The notes beneath the pieces are model-generated. The model ran no database searches, was not told the origin of the DNA, and was given only the letters and a program-made list of their open reading frames with translations. A stretch of 64,000 nt of DNA from Carboxylicivirga linearis. Lineage in GTDB: Bacteria; Bacteroidota; Bacteroidia; Bacteroidales; Marinilabiliaceae. The stretch spans positions 1-64,000 of the forward strand of contig NZ_JAGUCO010000021.1 in assembly GCF_018271995.1 (NCBI RefSeq), in the 5' to 3' direction. Shown in pieces: positions 55,289-63,311 of the stretch. Numbering within the stretch: position 1 is the first letter of the stretch; each line of letters begins with the position of its first letter. A program made the translations under genes and the position numbers.

Positions 55289-57088
55289 TTATTTGATGAC
55301 TTTCATCGGATCAATATTTTCACCGTCTTTCTTAACTTCCAGATGTAGGTGTGGACCGGTTGACATACCACTTGAACCAACAAGACCAATGACATCACCT
55401 TGTTTTACTCTATCGCCTTCTTTTATTTTGTAATCATTTAGTTGAGCATAAAGCGATGAATATCCATTTGAATGATCTATAATAATGTATTTACCATATC
55501 CTTTTCCTTGTTGGAAATTATTCTGTATCTCTCGAACTGTTCCATCAGCTATTGCAATAACTGGTGTGTTCAATTCAGCTTTAAAATCGGTTCCTTTGTG
55601 CAACTTTTTTACCTTTGAAATAGGATGAATACGCATGCCATAATCGGATGTTATTGTGTATGAATCACCATTTTTAATTGGGGAAATAAAGCTTGTTTGT
55701 TTAGTATCCTTTTTTGAACTAAGCATATTCTTCGGTTGAGCAATGTAAATTCTGTTTGGAGTGAAATTCATAATTGCTTCTCGTTCTCTTGAATTGCAAT
55801 TGTTTAACGATTTATTAAAAGCGCTCGTAGCAATTTCATTTCGTAGATCAGAATAGGCATTGTTAACCTCATTTAGTAATGCATTGGCATCTTCATCGGG
55901 TGTGCTGATATCCCTTTGTAAGTATACAAAACTGTTATTTGAAAAATGATTGTTGTTTAGATTCTGAGCTGTCAATCCTGAATTATATAAGAAACTCATT
56001 ACAGCAGGTCTGACTTCATTCATATCTGCTTTATCTCCTTTCAATAATAATTGTCCTTTGGAGTTAATTAAAATGGGAAATACATTATCAGATAGAATAG
56101 AGTTAGCATCATCTCCTTTAATTTTAGTAAATAACATACTGGCTTCTTCCTGAGATGTTGGCCATGTCAGTGATTCTGGAATATCGGTTGCTATCTTATC
56201 CTGCGATAATGAATTGGTATTGGATATCAGTACCACAGATAGAGCTAATGCAACTGGAAATATAAAAAGGAATTTTTTAATTGATTTTGATTTATGATTT
56301 GACATAGTAATTCGTTTTTTGATGAGTTTATAACTGAAAGGACTCATCAGAGGCGTGTATGCCTCTCCAGCCGAATGCTGCAGAACCAATCTAAAATAAT
56401 TACTGATGGATTCGTTAGTGCTAATAGCATCATTATCGGCCTGAAATTCATGAACCTCTTCAAGTGCCTTTCGATACAAATAAATAAACGGATTCATCCA
56501 AAAAAGAATGGTCATCAATTCAATGAATAGTCGATCAAAAGTATGTTTGTTTTTGATATGACTGCGTTCATGATTGAGTATTACATCCCCATTGGTTGAC
56601 TCCAAATGGTTTTGGGAAATGAAAATATAACGAAAGAAAGAAAAGGTGTTGTGCTGTTTTAATAGCACTAAAGTGTATTTAATTTGCTTTATTTTATCAT
56701 TTACTATAATGGTTTTTATTATTTGAAATAAATGTTTGAAAAATCGGAATAGTAGAACAGCCGAAACACCTATTAATAATACTGATCCAACGTAATTAAC
56801 AAGGTTGACAGGTTGTGTTGAATGAACTTCATTCAAAAGTATTTCTTCCGAAAAAGAAAACTGGTTGATTGAGCTCTGGATGTTGCTAATTATTGGTAAT
56901 TGTGAATTAGTTTCGGTGTAGATATTCAGCTTGACAAATGGGAATAGATAAGAAAAAAGCAGGCTTACTAACAAATAAAAGCGGTTCATTTGAAAGAAAG
57001 ACTCTTTCCGTAGTAATGCCTGATATATCAAAAAGAAAATACCGGAAACAATACTTGTTTTTAGTAAATAATATCCAATATATATCAT
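55289..57088 (-). CDS. BlaR1-type M56 sensor peptidase fused to ExbD-like segment and M23 endopeptidase
   Basis: 599 residues. The first 290 form an M56 (BlaR1/MecR1) membrane metalloprotease: four membrane segments (about 5-24, 36-54, 98-118, 272-290), zinc motif His173-Glu-Arg-Ser-His177, and EVHEFQAD near 211-218 as the third-ligand helix. Residues 335-455 resemble the periplasmic domain of Bacteroidota ExbD: VFPILINSKGQLLLKG, VYLQRD, and NAYSDLRNEIATSAFNKSL through RIYIAQPKNM. Residues 475-599 are an M23 (LytM) endopeptidase with zinc ligands His497, Asp501 and His582 in KLHKGTDF and GPHLHLEV, so it looks active. The start overlaps the blaI stop by 4 bp. It could sense and cut peptidoglycan peptides and signal by cleaving BlaI. 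Confidence 0.85.
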   Translation of the reverse strand: MIYIGYYLLKTSIVSGIFFLIYQALLRKESFFQMNRFYLLVSLLFSYLFPFVKLNIYTETNSQLPIISNIQSSINQFSFSEEILLNEVHSTQPVNLVNYVGSVLLIGVSAVLLFRFFKHLFQIIKTIIVNDKIKQIKYTLVLLKQHNTFSFFRYIFISQNHLESTNGDVILNHERSHIKNKHTFDRLFIELMTILFWMNPFIYLYRKALEEVHEFQADNDAISTNESISNYFRLVLQHSAGEAYTPLMSPFSYKLIKKRITMSNHKSKSIKKFLFIFPVALALSVVLISNTNSLSQDKIATDIPESLTWPTSQEEASMLFTKIKGDDANSILSDNVFPILINSKGQLLLKGDKADMNEVRPAVMSFLYNSGLTAQNLNNNHFSNNSFVYLQRDISTPDEDANALLNEVNNAYSDLRNEIATSAFNKSLNNCNSREREAIMNFTPNRIYIAQPKNMLSSKKDTKQTSFISPIKNGDSYTITSDYGMRIHPISKVKKLHKGTDFKAELNTPVIAIADGTVREIQNNFQQGKGYGKYIIIDHSNGYSSLYAQLNDYKIKEGDRVKQGDVIGLVGSSGMSTGPHLHLEVKKDGENIDPMKVIK

Positions 57089-57459
57089 TTTTTCTTGTGC
57101 TCTATCTGTTTGTCAATTAGTTCTTTTAGTTCTTCAAGTTCCGAGATTGAGAGGTCGCTTTCTTTTGCAAAGAAAGAGGCAAATTGCTTTTGTGAATTAT
57201 TAAAAAAGTTGTTAACCAATGTGTTTACATACTTTTTAGAGTAGTCTTCTTTTTTTACCAGAGGAAAATATTCATTTACTTTTCCATAAGTATTGTATCC
57301 AATAGCTTTCTTCTTTACCAAAACTCTCACCACTGTTGAAACAGTTGTATAAGCTGGTTTAGGTTCAGGGTATTGCTCTACAATATCTTTTAAGAAGCCT
57401 TTTTCAATATTCCACAAATATTGCATTACCTGTTCTTCTGCTTTCGTTAATTCAATCAT
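57085..57459 (-). CDS. BlaI/MecI/CopY-family repressor
   Basis: 124 residues: a winged helix (about 1-75) with ELTKAEEQVMQYLWNIEKGFLKDIVEQYPEPKPAYTTVSTVVRVLVKKKAIGYNTYGKVNEYFPLV, the BlaI hallmark including the recognition helix AYTTVSTVVRVL, then a helical dimerisation tail. It represses its own operon until the M56 protease cleaves it. The frame opens 16 codons upstream at 57507, but that start lies inside the promoter and operator, so the ATG at 57459 is used. It is the first gene of a two-gene operon with the M56-M23 protein. Confidence 0.92.
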   Translation of the reverse strand: MIELTKAEEQVMQYLWNIEKGFLKDIVEQYPEPKPAYTTVSTVVRVLVKKKAIGYNTYGKVNEYFPLVKKEDYSKKYVNTLVNNFFNNSQKQFASFFAKESDLSISELEELKELIDKQIEHKKK

Positions 57460-57476
57460 TTCCCAAATGTTTACGA

Positions 57477-57507
57477 CAAATATATAACTATAAAAATAGT
57501 CATACAA
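57477..57507 (-). promoter_or_regulatory. Promoter of the blaI-M56 operon
   Basis: Minus strand: TTG at 57507-57505, spacer of exactly 20 bp, TATATTTG at 57484-57477, 17 bp before the blaI ATG. The operator palindrome at 57487-57500 fills the spacer. Confidence 0.75.
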
Positions 57508-57540
57508 CTATTTTGGTAATTTTATGACTATAAAAATAGT
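57487..57540. promoter_or_regulatory. BlaI operator: two ACTATAAAAATAGT palindromes and a central half-site
   Basis: The palindrome ACTATAAAAATAGT occurs at 57487-57500 and again, identical, at 57527-57540, with starts 40 bp apart. A single ACTAT half-site lies midway at 57507, so ACTAT recurs every 20 bp. ACTA/TAGT inverted repeats are the usual BlaI-family recognition form. The proximal palindrome lies between the -33 and -7 elements, which fits repression. Confidence 0.8.
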
Positions 57541-57581
57541 AATAACTTCAAGTAATGATTAATTCCTTTAATAATAGACAC

Positions 57582-57612
57582 AAAAAAAGCAACCGCATTT
57601 TTGCAAGTTGCT
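57582..57612 (-). terminator. Terminator of the lytic transglycosylase gene
   Basis: AGCAAC and GTTGCT pair across a 13-base loop. The A-run at 57582-57588 gives a U-run on the minus strand. Confidence 0.65.
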
Positions 57613-57635
57613 ATATGTATAAATTTTATTTTGAG

Positions 57636-58610
57636 TTAACTATTTACTTTTGTCGAATCTTGTGGTAGTGCTTCTTTTTTAATAGTAGCGCTAGTAGGTA
57701 GTTTAATTGAATAGGTTTTCTTTGATGAGTTACTCAAGTAGGTATCCCTTAACCATGGATTTAAATCTTTCAACTCTTTGTAAGTGATGTTGTGTTCAAT
57801 GGCAAAATCAGGGAAACTTGATATTTTATCATTGATTTCGATGTTAATGGTATGAAGTGGTTGGTATAAATCATCCTTTTTTACATGAAAACCATAAAAA
57901 TCGGGTTGAGAAAGAATTTCTTTAATAGCTAAAATACGATATACATAGCGACCTGTTTCCTCGTTAAGTAACAAATCAAAATAATTATCAACTTTCTGAC
58001 GAGATAGTTGTCGATTGATACCTGTGCGACCAGCGTTATATGCAGCTGCGGACAATGTCCAACTACCATAATGATCATACATCTTTTTTAAGTATCTGCA
58101 TGCCGCTTCTGTTGCTTTTTCAATATGATAGCGCTCATCAACTTCTCCATTTATTTCCAAACCATATTCTTTACCGGTGGCTTTTAAAAATTGCCAAAAT
58201 CCAACTGCACCTGCAGGAGATTGGGCGCGAGGCATTAAACTACTTTCAATAAGCGCCAAATATTTAAAATCTTCGGGTACACCGTTTTCTTTCAAAATGG
58301 GTTCAATAACAGGAAAGTAGCGATTAGCTCGTTTAATGAATAAAACGGTTTGCGATTGCCAGTAAGTATTTACCAGTAGTTCCCGGTCAAAGCTTTCCAT
58401 TACATCATAACGTTCAATGGGTATTAGTTCTTCGGCAAATGTCATCTTTGATGGAATATCGAGCGAATATATGGCATAATCGCTTAGATTAGATTCTTCT
58501 GTCCGTATAGGTTCCGGTTCAGAAGAAAATGTAAATAGCTGAAATGCCAACATTATTGCAATTGCTGCGGTTGATACTGATAATAATTTAGTAAAAAAGT
58601 TCACTCTCAT
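57636..58610 (-). CDS. MltD-like lytic transglycosylase
   Basis: 324 residues. An N-terminal membrane or signal segment (about 8-30) is followed by a lead region (MTFAEELIPIERYDVMESFDRELLVNTYWQSQT) and an SLT domain (about 100-230): catalytic Glu in ALIESSLMPRAQSPAGAVGFWQFLKATGKEYGL, then SWTLSAAAYNAGRTGINRQL and GRYVYRILAIKEIL. The C-terminal part (about 250-310) has a LysM-like stretch FAIEHNITYKELKDLNPWL. It cleaves peptidoglycan glycan strands to anhydro products in the periplasm. The ATG at 58610 is chosen, because the upstream ATG at 58646 lies in the -7 box of a full-consensus promoter. It is a single gene, next to the blaI operon with its M23 domain. Confidence 0.88.
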   Translation of the reverse strand: MRVNFFTKLLSVSTAAIAIMLAFQLFTFSSEPEPIRTEESNLSDYAIYSLDIPSKMTFAEELIPIERYDVMESFDRELLVNTYWQSQTVLFIKRANRYFPVIEPILKENGVPEDFKYLALIESSLMPRAQSPAGAVGFWQFLKATGKEYGLEINGEVDERYHIEKATEAACRYLKKMYDHYGSWTLSAAAYNAGRTGINRQLSRQKVDNYFDLLLNEETGRYVYRILAIKEILSQPDFYGFHVKKDDLYQPLHTINIEINDKISSFPDFAIEHNITYKELKDLNPWLRDTYLSNSSKKTYSIKLPTSATIKKEALPQDSTKVNS

Positions 58611-58643
58611 AATCCATCCCTTTCCATTATTTAACGAGGGTTT

Positions 58644-58674
58644 CAAAAATATATTATCATATTTGAGATACCAA
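58644..58674 (-). promoter_or_regulatory. Promoter of the lytic transglycosylase gene
   Basis: Minus strand: TTG at 58674-58672, exactly 20 bp, TATTTTTG at 58651-58644. It lies 33 bp before the ATG at 58610 and excludes the ATG at 58646. Confidence 0.7.
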
Positions 58675-58854
58675 AATCTGTGCCGTTAAATTCACTTTAA
58701 AGATAGTACGCTTATCAATTAAAAATGTTTGCCCCAAGGAAGAAAAAATTGATTAGTCAAAAGGGAGAGTTATTTAATTGCGCTAATAAGATATTGTTAG
58801 TAAGTTGTATGCTATTATTATAGACCGTTTTTACTTGCTATACTCTACATTAAA

Positions 58855-61479
58855 ATGAATAAAAGATTACATTGTGAAAATATGGCTATGTCGTCGTTTG
58901 AGGCAACCGTTGTTTTTAATCGGATGACCCATGAAGTTGTCTATCTAAATAATAGAGCAACGGACATGTTTCAATTAAATGATATACCATTAAGTATAAT
59001 GCGTATCCGTCATTTTTGTAGTAGAGCAGATCAGTTTAATGAAAAAGCAGCTGTCAATCTTTTTAAAACACTAAAAAAAGATAGCCCATTATTATATGAT
59101 TGGCCTGTGCGTTTAGGTACTATTCGATGGCTTTCGGCATTTATTAATTTATATTTTGAAGATAACCATGAGTATGTAGTTGTTTCTTTTCGTGATAAAA
59201 CACTGGAGAAAGAAAGCTTGATGAGATTGGATAGTATTGTTGGGTTTAGGGATATGCTTGATCATCTTCTTTCTTACAATACCATGGTGAAGGCTGATGA
59301 GATTCCTTTGCTGATAGATAACTCATTGGCTATGGTGGGTAATTTTTTCAATTGCGATCGTAGTTATGTGTTTCAATATTCTGAGGATTTAAAGCAACAT
59401 TCTAATATTAATGAGTGGTGTGCACCCGGGGTAGAACCTTATATCGATGAACTTCAAAATATTCCAACAAGTAAATTCTCATACCTGTCGAAACATCTTT
59501 TAAATAAAGAAATTGTATGTTTGAATGATGTGAATGATTTGCCTGAAAGTGCAGAAAATGAAAGGGAAGAGTTTGCAAAAGAGGGAATTCAATCAATCTT
59601 ACTGATTCCTTTTATCGAAGGTGAAGAAGTGATTGGCTTTGTTGGCTTAGATCATGTAAGAATTTCAAAAGTTTGGACGCCAGCTGAAATTTCAAACCTA
59701 AAACTTTTGGCCCGGGCTTTTGCCAACATGTTATTACGGCAGCGCAAAGAGAAGAGGATTGAGGAACAGGAAGCCATGTATAAAACCTGGTTTATGGCAG
59801 CCAATGATTCCATTGCTATTTTTGAAAATGCTATATGTATTGATGCTAATCCTAAACTGTTGAATGATTTAAATTGTACAAGAGATTATTTATTAAATAA
59901 GAGTTTAGTTGAGCTCTCGGCTACCGTTCAACCCAATGAAAAATCACCGACTTATATTAACGTTTATCATCGAAAGGCTATGGAAGGAGCTCCTCAGTTT
60001 TTTGAGTGGATATTGCGGAAGCAGGATGGAAGTGATTTAGATGTTGAGATAAGCTTGAATCGGTTTTCAGATAAAGGAAAGGCACATACCATTGCTATTT
60101 TTAGAGATGTTTCTGAGCATAATCAAGTGGTTAATAATATTCTGAATGACGAACTTAAGGATGTAAAAAAGGATGTTTTAAATAAAAACTTAAAGGAAAA
60201 AGGACTTTCGCTGCTTGAACTTTTTGATATCGATCAGTTGCAGAAGCTTCAGGATGCCTTTTCATTTGCTACAGGCATCTCTTCCTTGATTACAGATATA
60301 CAAGGCAAGCCTATTACCCAGATGTCGTTTACCAATAAGATCTGTAAAATGGTAAGAGGTACAAAAATGGGTAATAAAATGTGTTTGCAAAGCGGTCGAG
60401 AACTTGGTAAAATGGCTGCAGATCAATTAAAACCTATTTCTAAATCCTGTAAATCATGCGGTTTTATTGATGCTGCCGCTCCTATTATTATTGATGGCCA
60501 TCATCTTGGGAATTGGGCTATAGGTCAGGTTAAGCCTAAAGATTTACCTTTAGATACGGTATTGAGTTACACCACTCAGATAGGATTGCCGATTGAAGAA
60601 GTTAAGAAAGAGTTTATTAATTTAAATGAGGTTGGAACAGATCAATTTAATCGGACCTTAAAACTACTGAATGTACTTAGTCAGGAATTATCAATATTAG
60701 GATACAATAACCTGAAGCTGGCCAGGTCAATACAAAATCACGTAACCTTAGAAAAGAAGCTTCGCATGGCCAAGCAAAAGGCTGAAGAAAGCGATCGATT
60801 AAAGTCAGCGTTCTTAGCCAACCTTTCGCATGAGATAAGAACACCTATGAATGGAATTGTCGGGTTTTCTGAATTATTGCAATACGAAGGTCTAACACCA
60901 GACGATAGGAAAGAATATGTGAGACTTATTCATCAAAGCTCACGGCAATTGCTTAATATTATTAATGATATTATTGATATTTCTAAAATCGAATCGGGGC
61001 AGATAGAAGTTCATTCAGGCTTTTTTGATGTAAATGCTGTTTTTGCTAATCTGGAAGCATTGTTTATACCTAGTGCTGAAGTTAAAAATATAAAGCTTCA
61101 GTTTGTTGGTGATGAATCGGAAGAGTTGGAGTTATTTACCGATGAGGTAAAACTTCGACAAGTGATGACAAATCTTATATCAAATGCAATTAAATTTACT
61201 TCAATTGGGCATGTTGAATTCGGATATGAGAAGAATGAACATAGCAAGGTGAGAATTTTTGTTCGCGATTCAGGAGTAGGAATAGACTCTGATAGCGTAG
61301 ATTTTATTTTTGACCGTTTTTGGCAGGCCAAAGATGCCGACGTAAAAAAAGGGGGGACCGGATTAGGCTTGGCTATCACCAAAGCATATGTAGAACTTCT
61401 AGGAGGGCATATACAGGTTGAATCAAAGGTGGATGAAGGAACCGAATTTAGTTTTATCTTACCTAGGGTTTTAAGCTAA
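58855..61479 (+). CDS. PAS-GAF-PAS-PocR sensor histidine kinase
   Basis: 874 residues, no membrane segment. Order: PAS-like (about 15-115), GAF (about 122-295), PAS (about 300-425), PocR sensory domain (about 452-600, with several cysteines in KPISKSCKSCGF and GNKMCLQSG), HisKA with the phospho-acceptor His659 in FLANLSHEIRTPMNG, then HATPase_c (about 760-872) with N-box LISNAIKFTS, G1 RDSGVGID and G2 GGTGLGLAI. The PocR domain binds small hydrocarbon derivatives or related ligands in other proteins. No receiver domain is fused and no response regulator is adjacent; the receiver-PAS protein at 38212 is a possible but unproven partner. Confidence 0.9.
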   Translation: MNKRLHCENMAMSSFEATVVFNRMTHEVVYLNNRATDMFQLNDIPLSIMRIRHFCSRADQFNEKAAVNLFKTLKKDSPLLYDWPVRLGTIRWLSAFINLYFEDNHEYVVVSFRDKTLEKESLMRLDSIVGFRDMLDHLLSYNTMVKADEIPLLIDNSLAMVGNFFNCDRSYVFQYSEDLKQHSNINEWCAPGVEPYIDELQNIPTSKFSYLSKHLLNKEIVCLNDVNDLPESAENEREEFAKEGIQSILLIPFIEGEEVIGFVGLDHVRISKVWTPAEISNLKLLARAFANMLLRQRKEKRIEEQEAMYKTWFMAANDSIAIFENAICIDANPKLLNDLNCTRDYLLNKSLVELSATVQPNEKSPTYINVYHRKAMEGAPQFFEWILRKQDGSDLDVEISLNRFSDKGKAHTIAIFRDVSEHNQVVNNILNDELKDVKKDVLNKNLKEKGLSLLELFDIDQLQKLQDAFSFATGISSLITDIQGKPITQMSFTNKICKMVRGTKMGNKMCLQSGRELGKMAADQLKPISKSCKSCGFIDAAAPIIIDGHHLGNWAIGQVKPKDLPLDTVLSYTTQIGLPIEEVKKEFINLNEVGTDQFNRTLKLLNVLSQELSILGYNNLKLARSIQNHVTLEKKLRMAKQKAEESDRLKSAFLANLSHEIRTPMNGIVGFSELLQYEGLTPDDRKEYVRLIHQSSRQLLNIINDIIDISKIESGQIEVHSGFFDVNAVFANLEALFIPSAEVKNIKLQFVGDESEELELFTDEVKLRQVMTNLISNAIKFTSIGHVEFGYEKNEHSKVRIFVRDSGVGIDSDSVDFIFDRFWQAKDADVKKGGTGLGLAITKAYVELLGGHIQVESKVDEGTEFSFILPRVLS

Positions 61480-61508
61480 AAAAAGAGAAGCCGAAACGAC
61501 TTCTCTTT
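61477..61508 (-). terminator. Terminator of the rnf operon
   Basis: AAAGAGAAG and CTTCTCTTT pair across CCGAAACGA. The A-run on the left gives a U-run for the minus-strand transcript; it also lies just after the kinase stop on the plus strand. Confidence 0.75.
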
Positions 61509-61532
61509 CATGTGTTTAGTTTGTTCTTTGTC

Positions 61533-62105
61533 TTATACTATACCTGCAAATCCCATAAAAGCAAGAGCAAGTAATCCTGCTACTACAAGAGCAATAGGTG
61601 TTCCTTTCATTCCTTTGGGAACGTCCATTAGATCTAATTGCTCACGAATCCCTGCAAAAGTGATTAATGCTAAACCAAAACCAATGGCTGTTGAAGCAGA
61701 AAATACTACTGCATGAACCAAGTCATAGTCTTTTTGGATGGTCATAATAGCAACACCTAAAATAGCACAGTTGGTAGTAATTAGTGGAAGAAATACTCCT
61801 AATGCTTGGTATAACGGAGGACTAACTTTTTTCAAGATGATCTCCACCAATTGCACTAATGCTGCAATTACAAGAATAAAAGAGATAGTTTGAAGATATC
61901 CTACGCCAAACGGATCCAGAACGAATTTCTGTAACAGGTAGGTAACTACGGTGGCAATTACCATTACAAAGGTTACAGCTCCGGTCATACCTACTCCGGT
62001 CGATATTTTTTTAGAAACACCCAGGAATGGACAAATTCCAAGGAATTGGCTCAATACAATGTTGTTAACAAAGATGGCCGAAATCATTATCAATACAAAT
62101 TCCAT
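61533..62105 (-). CDS. rnfA: Rnf complex membrane subunit RnfA
   Basis: 190 residues and six membrane helices. [16 protein letters not shown] (about 19-34) and [13 protein letters not shown] (about 107-119) hold the paired Cys residues that, together with RnfE, bind an intramembrane iron-sulfur cluster. Part of the ferredoxin:NAD oxidoreductase that couples electron flow to ion movement. An AGGAGG Shine-Dalgarno (62118-62113) overlaps the rnfE stop, so the two are coupled. It ends the operon. The Na-translocating Nqr subunit NqrE is related, but the gene order G-E-A with rnfD indicates Rnf. Confidence 0.93.
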   Translation of the reverse strand: MEFVLIMISAIFVNNIVLSQFLGICPFLGVSKKISTGVGMTGAVTFVMVIATVVTYLLQKFVLDPFGVGYLQTISFILVIAALVQLVEIILKKVSPPLYQALGVFLPLITTNCAILGVAIMTIQKDYDLVHAVVFSASTAIGFGLALITFAGIREQLDLMDVPKGMKGTPIALVVAGLLALAFMGFAGIV

Positions 62106-62116
62106 AATCTATCCTC

Positions 62117-62704
62117 CTAAGCTGTTTTTTTAACACGATTAATAAAGGCGATCAGGTAACCCAACGCAATAAATGCTCCTGGAGCCAGCACAAATACCAG
62201 CATTCCATAGTCTTCGGGATATATAACTATTCCAAAAAGTTTTCCGCTACCTAATAATTCACGAACAGAACCTAAAATGGTTAACGCCATGGCAAAACCC
62301 AGTCCCATACCCAGTCCATCAATAATGGATGAAACAAGGTTGTTTTTTGATGCAAAAGCTTCAGCTCTACCTAATACCAGGCAGTTTACCACGATTAAAG
62401 GAATAAATAATCCCAATGAATCGAATAAGGCAGGAACGTATGCTTGCATAGTCATTTCAACAATGGTAACAAATGTTGCAATCACCACAATAAAAGCAGG
62501 TATTCGAACTTTATCAGGTATCAGATTTTTGATTAAGGCAATAACCAGGTTCGACATCACCAATACAAAGGTGGTAGCCAATCCCATTCCTAATCCGTTT
62601 GAGGCCGATGAGGTTACCCCTAATGTTGGACACATACCCAACAGTAAAGTGAATACGGCATTTTCTTTAAAGAAGCCTTTTGAGAAATTACTCCACTGAT
62701 TCAT
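62117..62704 (-). CDS. rnfE: Rnf complex membrane subunit RnfE
   Basis: 195 residues from the ATG at 62704. Six helices with GMCPTLGVTSSASNGLGMGLA (about 23-43) and LIVVNCLVLGRAEAFA (about 100-115), the Cys pair matching RnfA. AAAGGAGG at 62717-62710 lies five bases before this ATG and selects it over the ATG at 62722. The gene overlaps the end of rnfG by 17 bp. Function: membrane electron transfer in the Rnf complex. Confidence 0.93.
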   Translation of the reverse strand: MNQWSNFSKGFFKENAVFTLLLGMCPTLGVTSSASNGLGMGLATTFVLVMSNLVIALIKNLIPDKVRIPAFIVVIATFVTIVEMTMQAYVPALFDSLGLFIPLIVVNCLVLGRAEAFASKNNLVSSIIDGLGMGLGFAMALTILGSVRELLGSGKLFGIVIYPEDYGMLVFVLAPGAFIALGYLIAFINRVKKTA

Positions 62705-63308
62705 CTTTTCCTCCTTTCTCAACCGCAGGGTTGTTTTGGTTATATGTTTCGTAAGCTACTCGCACTGCATCTAAAAATGCACGTGAACTGATGGTTGCAG
62801 CTGTAATTGCATCTACTTCGCCGCCATCTTTGCTGACAGTTAAATTGTTTTTAGCCGGATTTTTACCCACAATACTCTGGTTATCCTTATCAGTTTTAAA
62901 CCACACATCCATCTTAGTTCCTAATCCGGGAGTTTCTTTGTGTTCCAGTACCTGATAATTGATAATTGAACCATCTGGTTTTAATCCAACCATAATTTTT
63001 ACATCACCACCAAAACCTGTATTGGTCATTGTTTCGATAGCTGTTCCAACTAGTTGGTTATCTTTTTTAGCCGGAAAGAATTTTAAAGTGAATCCTTCTT
63101 TTGATTGAGCTTCATAAACTTCCTCTCCAGGATTATTATTGAACTCAGGAACTACTTCTTTAATGGCTGCCTGCTGCTTAGCTAACTTGGCAGCTGCAAT
63201 AGGCTCTTTCGTTAGTTCATACATCGAACCTAACGAAGCCCCTGCTACACCTGTAATGACCAGCAGGGTAAGAACCATGTTCTTTAGAGTTGATTCTGTT
63301 TTTGCCAT
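62688..63308 (-). CDS. rnfG: Rnf complex FMN-binding subunit RnfG
   Basis: 206 residues: one N-terminal membrane helix (about 11-31) and a periplasmic FMN-binding domain. The covalent flavin site is Asp166-Ala-Ile-Thr-Ala-Ala-Thr172 (DAITAATISS). The common form is S/T-G-A-T, so Gly is replaced by Ala here, with Thr172 as the expected acceptor. GFGGDVKIMVGL and HKETPGLGTKMD are typical of the family. Located between rnfD (3 bp upstream) and rnfE. Confidence 0.92.
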   Translation of the reverse strand: MAKTESTLKNMVLTLLVITGVAGASLGSMYELTKEPIAAAKLAKQQAAIKEVVPEFNNNPGEEVYEAQSKEGFTLKFFPAKKDNQLVGTAIETMTNTGFGGDVKIMVGLKPDGSIINYQVLEHKETPGLGTKMDVWFKTDKDNQSIVGKNPAKNNLTVSKDGGEVDAITAATISSRAFLDAVRVAYETYNQNNPAVEKGGKDESVE

Positions 63309-63311
63309 GAT

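Noticed and set aside
62277-62699. 140-residue plus-strand frame over rnfE
   Set aside because: Antisense shadow of an open membrane-protein gene; composition mirrors the rnfE codons.
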